From DASXMT01 sp963781305 (GTDB taxonomy: Bacteria; Actinomycetota; Acidimicrobiia; Acidimicrobiales; RAAP-2): a stretch of DNA of 64,000 bases. The stretch covers positions 496,001 to 560,000 of the forward strand of contig CAWAFL010000014.1 of the NCBI GenBank assembly GCA_963781305.1, in the 5' to 3' direction. Under the pieces are notes generated by a model. The model made no database searches. It saw only the letters and a list, made by a program, of their open reading frames with translations, and was not told where the DNA came from. The translations under genes and the position numbers were made by a program. How positions within the stretch are numbered: position 1 is the stretch's first letter; the number at the start of each line of letters is the position of its first letter. This document shows, piece by piece, positions 60,002-64,000 of this stretch.

Positions 60002-60873
60002 GCGCCGAGCCACTCCCAGGTGGCCTCGGGGCTTTCCCGGTCGGAGCTCCGGACCCGCCCGTCATCGGCCAGCTTTCGGAGGTGGGCCCACAGAGACCGG
60101 CGGGCGACCGGGAATCGATCCTCGTCCACGTCCTGGTAGACCACGGGGACCAGCTGATCCACAGTGGCCGATCCGGCGGCGGCCAGGGCGGCGGCTACGC
60201 GCTCCTCCCGCTCCAGGCGATGGGTGACGTAGGCCGCTACCGCGGCGTGCGGGTCCTCGATCAACCGGCCATGGCCGGGCGCGATGACATCGATGCGCGG
60301 CTCGAGGTCGCTGAGGAGGGCCAGGCTGGCCAGATAGGCGGTCATGTCTCCGTCCGGGGGTGAGATCACAACTGTCGACCCGTCCATGACATGGTCGCCG
60401 GTGAAGAGCATGGTCGAGCCCCTGCCGGGCCGCTCGGCGATGAGGTCGGCCAGGTAACAGAGGTGGTTGGAGGCGTGCCCCGGGGTGTGGACGGCCCGCA
60501 ACGACAGGCCGGGGCGGCGGAGCTCGAAGCCGTCGGCGATCGTCCGGTCGGCGGTGAACCCGTCCCGGGAGGCAAAGCCCAGGCGCTCGGCCCCGGTGCG
60601 CTCGGCCAGGCCGGCTGCGCCGGGCGAGTGATCGGGATGGGTGTGGGTCACGAAGATCCAGCGGATCCGTCCGCTGCCGGCCCCGGCCACGGCGTCGAGG
60701 TGGGCGGCATCGTCCGGTCCCGGATCGACGACGGCGAGCTCCTCGGTGCCGAGGAGGTAGGTGTTCGTGCCCGGACCGGTCATCATTCCGGGGTTGGCCG
60801 CGGTGACACGCACCACCCCGGGCGCCACCGTCTCGGGCCGGTCGTGGACCAACTCGACGATCTCAGCCGGCAT
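59989..60873 (-). CDS. metallo-beta-lactamase-fold hydrolase (LACTB2-like)
   Basis: 294 residues. Metal-binding HTHPDHSPGA, later His in HTPGHASNHLCYL, Asp in LFTGDHVMDG and final His in APGHGRLI are all present, with a C-terminal winged-helix-like domain (RRSLWAHLRKLADDGRV) typical of LACTB2-type nucleases/hydrolases. It overlaps the NUDIX gene upstream by 11 bp, so both are one transcript. May cleave RNA or a small ester; not resolved. Confidence 0.9.
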   Translation of the reverse strand: MPAEIVELVHDRPETVAPGVVRVTAANPGMMTGPGTNTYLLGTEELAVVDPGPDDAAHLDAVAGAGSGRIRWIFVTHTHPDHSPGAAGLAERTGAERLGFASRDGFTADRTIADGFELRRPGLSLRAVHTPGHASNHLCYLADLIAERPGRGSTMLFTGDHVMDGSTVVISPPDGDMTAYLASLALLSDLEPRIDVIAPGHGRLIEDPHAAVAAYVTHRLEREERVAAALAAAGSATVDQLVPVVYQDVDEDRFPVARRSLWAHLRKLADDGRVRSSDRESPEATWEWLGAQAD

Positions 60874-61735
60874 TGGCCACCGCGTGGGCCAGGGCGTCCT
60901 CGTACCCGGCGTCCCCCGGGTAGAGGACCTTGAACTCGCCGGACTCGGTGGCCACCACCCCTTCCACCGCCGGCATCTGGGTCATGGAGGCCGCCGCCTC
61001 GAGCAGCTCTGCCGTGGTGGCGAACTTCCCCACCGTCCCCAGGTTGGCGATGGTGGGCGGCAACAGGTCCAGCTCGCCCCGTTGGTGGCGGTCCAGGGCG
61101 TCGGCCGGACGCAACCACACGCTGGCGATCATCTCGCCATCGTCGTGCACCGCCACCTGCCTCAGAGGCGCCGCACACACGAAGAACCGGGTGTCGAACC
61201 GCTTGGGCATGAACCCGGGGGTGATCCAGCGGCCGAGGTAGTGGAGCGCCTCGGTGGCCAGCTCCAAGCCCTCGTCCCGGCACACGTCAAGGAAGCGGGC
61301 GGTGCCCGCGTTGAGCGCGTCCCGACGATCTGCGTACCGCTCCCGAATCGCGGGGTCCGAAGTATCGAGCAGGTCCGGCGACCGAATCGGAGCGGATGAG
61401 CCGCCCCCCTCCTCAGTGGTCGGTGAGTAGGCCAAGATGACGCCGGCCTCCTCGAAGCACTCCCGGATGGCGGCAACCCAGAACGACAGCCCACCGTTGG
61501 CAAGACCCAAGGTGGCGCTGGCCTCGGCGTCGGTCCGACCGCGACATAGGGCCTCGAAGGCGTCGTCCCCGTCGGCCTCGTCCACCGAGCCGCCCGGGAA
61601 CACGTGAGCCCCGGGGGCGAAGCTGGCGTCCAGGTTGCGCCGGAGCATGCACACCTCGATGGCCGTCTCCGCGTCGTCGCCGACAGCGTCGCGCACCAAG
61701 AGCACGGTGGCGGCGGTACGGGCAGGTACGGACAC
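60863..61735 (-). CDS. NUDIX hydrolase (NUDT19-like)
   Basis: 290 residues. The NUDIX box is split: GAHVFPGGSVDEADG is followed by about 30 extra residues before AAIRECFEEAGVIL, the RExxEExG part. Insertions at this point are known in NUDT19-like CoA pyrophosphatases. The C-terminal half is helical (TPGFMPKRFDTRFFVCAAP). GTG 61735 is chosen with TAGCCT 7 nt upstream. Coupled to the MBL hydrolase gene downstream. CoA-type substrate is inferred from family only. Confidence 0.87.
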   Translation of the reverse strand: MSVPARTAATVLLVRDAVGDDAETAIEVCMLRRNLDASFAPGAHVFPGGSVDEADGDDAFEALCRGRTDAEASATLGLANGGLSFWVAAIRECFEEAGVILAYSPTTEEGGGSSAPIRSPDLLDTSDPAIRERYADRRDALNAGTARFLDVCRDEGLELATEALHYLGRWITPGFMPKRFDTRFFVCAAPLRQVAVHDDGEMIASVWLRPADALDRHQRGELDLLPPTIANLGTVGKFATTAELLEAAASMTQMPAVEGVVATESGEFKVLYPGDAGYEDALAHAVANAG

Positions 61736-61742
61736 GAAGCTC

Positions 61743-61748
61743 AGGCTA
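61743..61748 (-). promoter_or_regulatory. -10 box of the NUDIX gene
   Basis: TAGCCT, 7 nt before GTG 61735. It falls just inside the end of the upstream alpha/beta hydrolase gene. Confidence 0.35.
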
Positions 61749-62687
61749 CTGGTGGATCTCCCGGCGGCGTCTCTTGGCCGGACGGGCAGCGCACGGCGGA
61801 AGCTGGGCCAGCAGGGGGATGGCCAGCTCCCCGAACCGGGCCGCATGAGCCAGGAGCCATCCGTGTGATCCCTCCACCACCGTCCCCTCCACACCGGCGG
61901 CGCGCCGGAGGTCGTCGAACGCGGAGCGGGGAACCAGCAGGTCCCTGTCCGACCACACCACGCTCACCGGCGTCCCGCGTCGGTGAACCTCCCCGAGCTC
62001 GGCGACCAGATCGGCCCGGCGAATGAACTCACCGGTCTGCCACATGGCGAGCGGGTTCTGGATGAGGGCCAGCGGGTTGTGGATCAGGGTGGGAAGGAGG
62101 TCGCCGAGCACGGACGGGACGACCCGGAGAAGCCCCGGCGAACGAACCAGATCGGTCGAGAGGTGCCTGCCCCAGTCCCACACCGGCCGCTGCGCCATGG
62201 TCCGCACCCGGTCGGCGTGCGACGACCAGGTGGGACTGCCGATGGCATTGGCCAGGTACAGCGAGGCAGCACGGTTCGGGAAATCGTGGGTGAACTGGGT
62301 AGCCACGCCGCCTCCGAAGGAATGACCGGCCACCAGGTCCACCTGATCGATACCCACGGCGTCGAGGAACCGGCCCACCCAGGCGGCGTAGCCGGCAAAC
62401 GAGCGCATGCCCGAGGGGAGGCCCCGACTACCCCCGAACCCGGGCATGACCGGGGCCACGACCCGGCATCCCACCAGGCCCAGGTGGCGGATGGGCTCCC
62501 GGTAGGCGTGAGGGCGCAGGCCCCATCCGTGCAGGAACACGGCCGTGCGACCCACCCCGGTGGCGCCATAGGTCACCGAACGACCGTCGACGGTGACCGT
62601 CGACCACAGCAGGGCTCCCGGGCCGGGAGGTGCAGGCGCTTCGGGACGTTCCCCGGCCGGGAGGGGCGCAGCCGGCGGATCGAGCAT
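61746..62687 (-). CDS. alpha/beta hydrolase
   Basis: 313 residues. Strand-oxyanion HGWGLRPHAY, nucleophile elbow AGHSFGGGV with the Ser, acid Asp in VVWSDRDLLVP and catalytic His in EGSHGWLL are all in order. ATG 62687 is favoured by TACACT 6 nt upstream; an ATG at 62723 is in frame. Opposite gene starts 117 bp away. Likely an esterase or epoxide/haloalkane-type hydrolase; substrate not indicated. Confidence 0.9.
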   Translation of the reverse strand: MLDPPAAPLPAGERPEAPAPPGPGALLWSTVTVDGRSVTYGATGVGRTAVFLHGWGLRPHAYREPIRHLGLVGCRVVAPVMPGFGGSRGLPSGMRSFAGYAAWVGRFLDAVGIDQVDLVAGHSFGGGVATQFTHDFPNRAASLYLANAIGSPTWSSHADRVRTMAQRPVWDWGRHLSTDLVRSPGLLRVVPSVLGDLLPTLIHNPLALIQNPLAMWQTGEFIRRADLVAELGEVHRRGTPVSVVWSDRDLLVPRSAFDDLRRAAGVEGTVVEGSHGWLLAHAARFGELAIPLLAQLPPCAARPAKRRRREIHQ

Positions 62688-62693
62688 GGCCGG

Positions 62694-62699
62694 AGTGTA
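62694..62699 (-). promoter_or_regulatory. -10 box of the alpha/beta hydrolase gene
   Basis: TACACT, 6 nt before ATG 62687. Confidence 0.45.
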
Positions 62700-62803
62700 C
62701 GACTTGCTCTCCCCCGACTGCATGCACCGGCGCGACTGTGAGCGCAGGCTTCCACCCGATACGCTCACCGGGACCGTAGAACGATTTAGGACTAGCGGGG
62801 ACG

Positions 62804-63877
62804 ATGGCCGAGAACAAGCGAGCACCCGGCGGGGGCAACACACCGAAGCCTGGCGGCAACACACCCAAGGCCGGGGTCTCGGCCAAGGATCGCAGCCGCC
62901 AGCAAAGCAGGCCGGTGTCGGCCAAGGCGCCGGCCAAGAAGAGCGGTCCGGCCAAAGGTGGACGTGGTGGTGGGGCCGCCCGCCCTCCGGTCAAGGGTAA
63001 GCCCGGTACCCGACCCAAGGGTCCCTCGGGAGCCCTCATGGCCTGGGGTGCGGTGGCCGTGGTCATCGTCGTCGTCGTCGTGCTCGTCGTGGTCAAGGTG
63101 ACCAGCGGCGGTCCGGCCAGCGCGGCGTTCACGCCCGTCACCCCCGCGCCAACCGGCGTGGTCTCGGCGGTGACGAACATCCCCGACTCGGTCTACAACC
63201 AGGTCGGCGTCACCTCGACCGTCCAAGTCAGCCCGCCGATCCCCCTGTCCAACCAGCCGATCCTGATGTTGGACGGCAAGCCCGGAGTGCTCTACGTGGG
63301 CGGCGAGTACTGCCCCTACTGCGCGGCCGAGCGTTGGGCCCTCGTCTCCTCGCTGTCCCGGTTCGGAACCTTCTCCGACCTCAAGGTGACCGCCTCGTCC
63401 AAGACCGACGTCTACCCGAACACCAACACGTTCAGCTTCGAGGGCTCCACCTATACCAGCCCGTACGTGACCTTCCAGACCGTGGAGCAGGTCAGCAACA
63501 TCCCGAACGGCCAGGGCTACTACAAGCCGCTCGACCAGATCACCAAGGCGCAGCAGGACATTCTCAACAAGTACGAACAGCCGCCCCTGGATCCGAACGC
63601 CACTGCCGGCCAGTTCGGGTACCCCTTTGTAGACATCGGCAACCAGGCCATCGTGACCGGACCGTCGTACAGCCCCGGCATCCTGGCCGGGCTGTCCCAT
63701 AGCGAGATCGCCAACGGGCTCTCCGATCCGAGCAATCCGGTGACCCAGGCCATCGTGGCTACCTCCAACTACATCAGCGCCAGCATCTGCGCTTCGACCA
63801 AGAACCAGCCCGCGTCCGTGTGCCAGAGCTCGGGCGTCCAAGCGGCGGCCAAGTCGCTCGCCTCAGCGGCCAAATAG
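62804..63877 (+). CDS. DUF929 membrane-anchored thioredoxin-like protein
   Basis: 357 residues. The first about 78 residues are Lys/Pro/Gly-rich and cytosolic, then one membrane helix (AWGAVAVVIVVVVVLVVVKV), and an extracellular DUF929 domain. A CPYC motif in YVGGEYCPYCAAERWAL is the expected redox centre. A second Cys pair lies near the end (SICAST and SVCQSS). Followed 21 bp later by a VKOR-like gene, so it is probably the disulfide donor partner of VKOR in oxidative folding of exported proteins. Confidence 0.88.
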   Translation: MAENKRAPGGGNTPKPGGNTPKAGVSAKDRSRQQSRPVSAKAPAKKSGPAKGGRGGGAARPPVKGKPGTRPKGPSGALMAWGAVAVVIVVVVVLVVVKVTSGGPASAAFTPVTPAPTGVVSAVTNIPDSVYNQVGVTSTVQVSPPIPLSNQPILMLDGKPGVLYVGGEYCPYCAAERWALVSSLSRFGTFSDLKVTASSKTDVYPNTNTFSFEGSTYTSPYVTFQTVEQVSNIPNGQGYYKPLDQITKAQQDILNKYEQPPLDPNATAGQFGYPFVDIGNQAIVTGPSYSPGILAGLSHSEIANGLSDPSNPVTQAIVATSNYISASICASTKNQPASVCQSSGVQAAAKSLASAAK

Positions 63878-63897
63878 GCCGAGGGGCCGGGCGGAGG

Positions 63898-64000
63898 ATG
63901 CACACGCTGCGCTGGCAGCCGATCACCAGCCTGGTGCTGTCGATCTTCGGACTGTGCGTCTCCATCTACTTGACCCTCACCCACTTCTCCTCGGCCGTGA
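63898..64000 (+). CDS. vitamin K epoxide reductase family protein (5' end only)
   Basis: 34 codons before the window ends. ATG 63898 has GGAGG just upstream. The first helix (SLVLSIFGLCVSIYLTLTHF) matches the VKOR start, with a short hydrophilic lead. VKOR proteins reoxidise DsbA/thioredoxin-like partners through quinone. Placement behind DUF929 supports this. Only the N-terminus is seen. Confidence 0.65.
   Translation, partial: MHTLRWQPITSLVLSIFGLCVSIYLTLTHFSSAV

Overview
The window is high-GC, gene-dense DNA that looks like a chromosomal segment of an actinomycete-type bacterium (Actinomycetota). I lean towards an Acidimicrobiia-like lineage because typical streptomycete or mycobacterial landmarks are only partly kept. 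Evidence for Actinomycetota is the block tilS-hpt-folE-folP-folB-folK-(DUF2520)panC-panD-coaX-lysS-clpC, a SigR/RsrA thiol-stress pair, a DUF2342 metalloprotease next to tilS, a KimA-like permease divergent from two TrkA proteins, a GlnR-like regulator with a GSII glutamine synthetase, and many genes whose start codon sits 5-8 nt after a TAnnnT box (leaderless transcripts). No phage, transposase, integrase or CRISPR array was seen.

Layout. 0-3.2 kb: end of radA and small enzymes (NTF2-like, VOC, methyltransferase). 3.2-7.4 kb: clpC, divergent from a polyprenyl diphosphate synthase, and a small secreted protein. 7.5-20.2 kb: a long leftward cofactor block read as DUF2342 protease, tilS, hpt, folE, folP, a pseudophosphatase-like gene, folB, folK, DUF2520-panC fusion, panD, nadB, nadC, coaX, lysS, mostly with 4-23 bp overlaps; it makes folate, pantothenate/CoA and NAD. 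20.2-21.2 kb: sigR-rsrA. 21.2-36 kb: an accessory cell-surface region with a methyltransferase-glycosyltransferase fusion, a second GT2, three very large secreted repeat proteins (Ig-like/invasin-like; a 27-residue repeat protein; an Ig-like array ending in a G1 glutamic peptidase), a DUF6941-like protein, a lipoprotein and tRNA-Thr(CGT). 36-40.8 kb: topA-tmk-holB. 40.8-48.2 kb: ion energetics, with a K+-independent H+-pyrophosphatase, a KimA-like K+ permease fused to an OB-fold, two TrkA proteins and a HAD phosphatase. 48.2-52.6 kb: primary-type sigma factor, ferritin-like protein, nadE, GNAT. 52.7-56.2 kb: nitrogen island (GlnR box, glnII, glnA-like, glnR-like). 56.2-60 kb: RidA, a shortened molybdenum-hydroxylase fusion, erpA and mrp. 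60-64 kb: MBL hydrolase, NUDIX, alpha/beta hydrolase, a DUF929 thioredoxin-like protein and the start of a VKOR gene.

The most unusual items are the 27-residue repeat protein, the homogenised 282-bp Ig-like repeats on a G1 peptidase, a Cys-less phosphatase-like protein in the folate operon, the KimA-OB and DUF2520-PanC fusions, a GlnR operator in exact phase upstream of glnII, and the recurrent leaderless promoter layout. Starts given below were often moved downstream of the longest reading frame using overlap, Shine-Dalgarno or -10 spacing.
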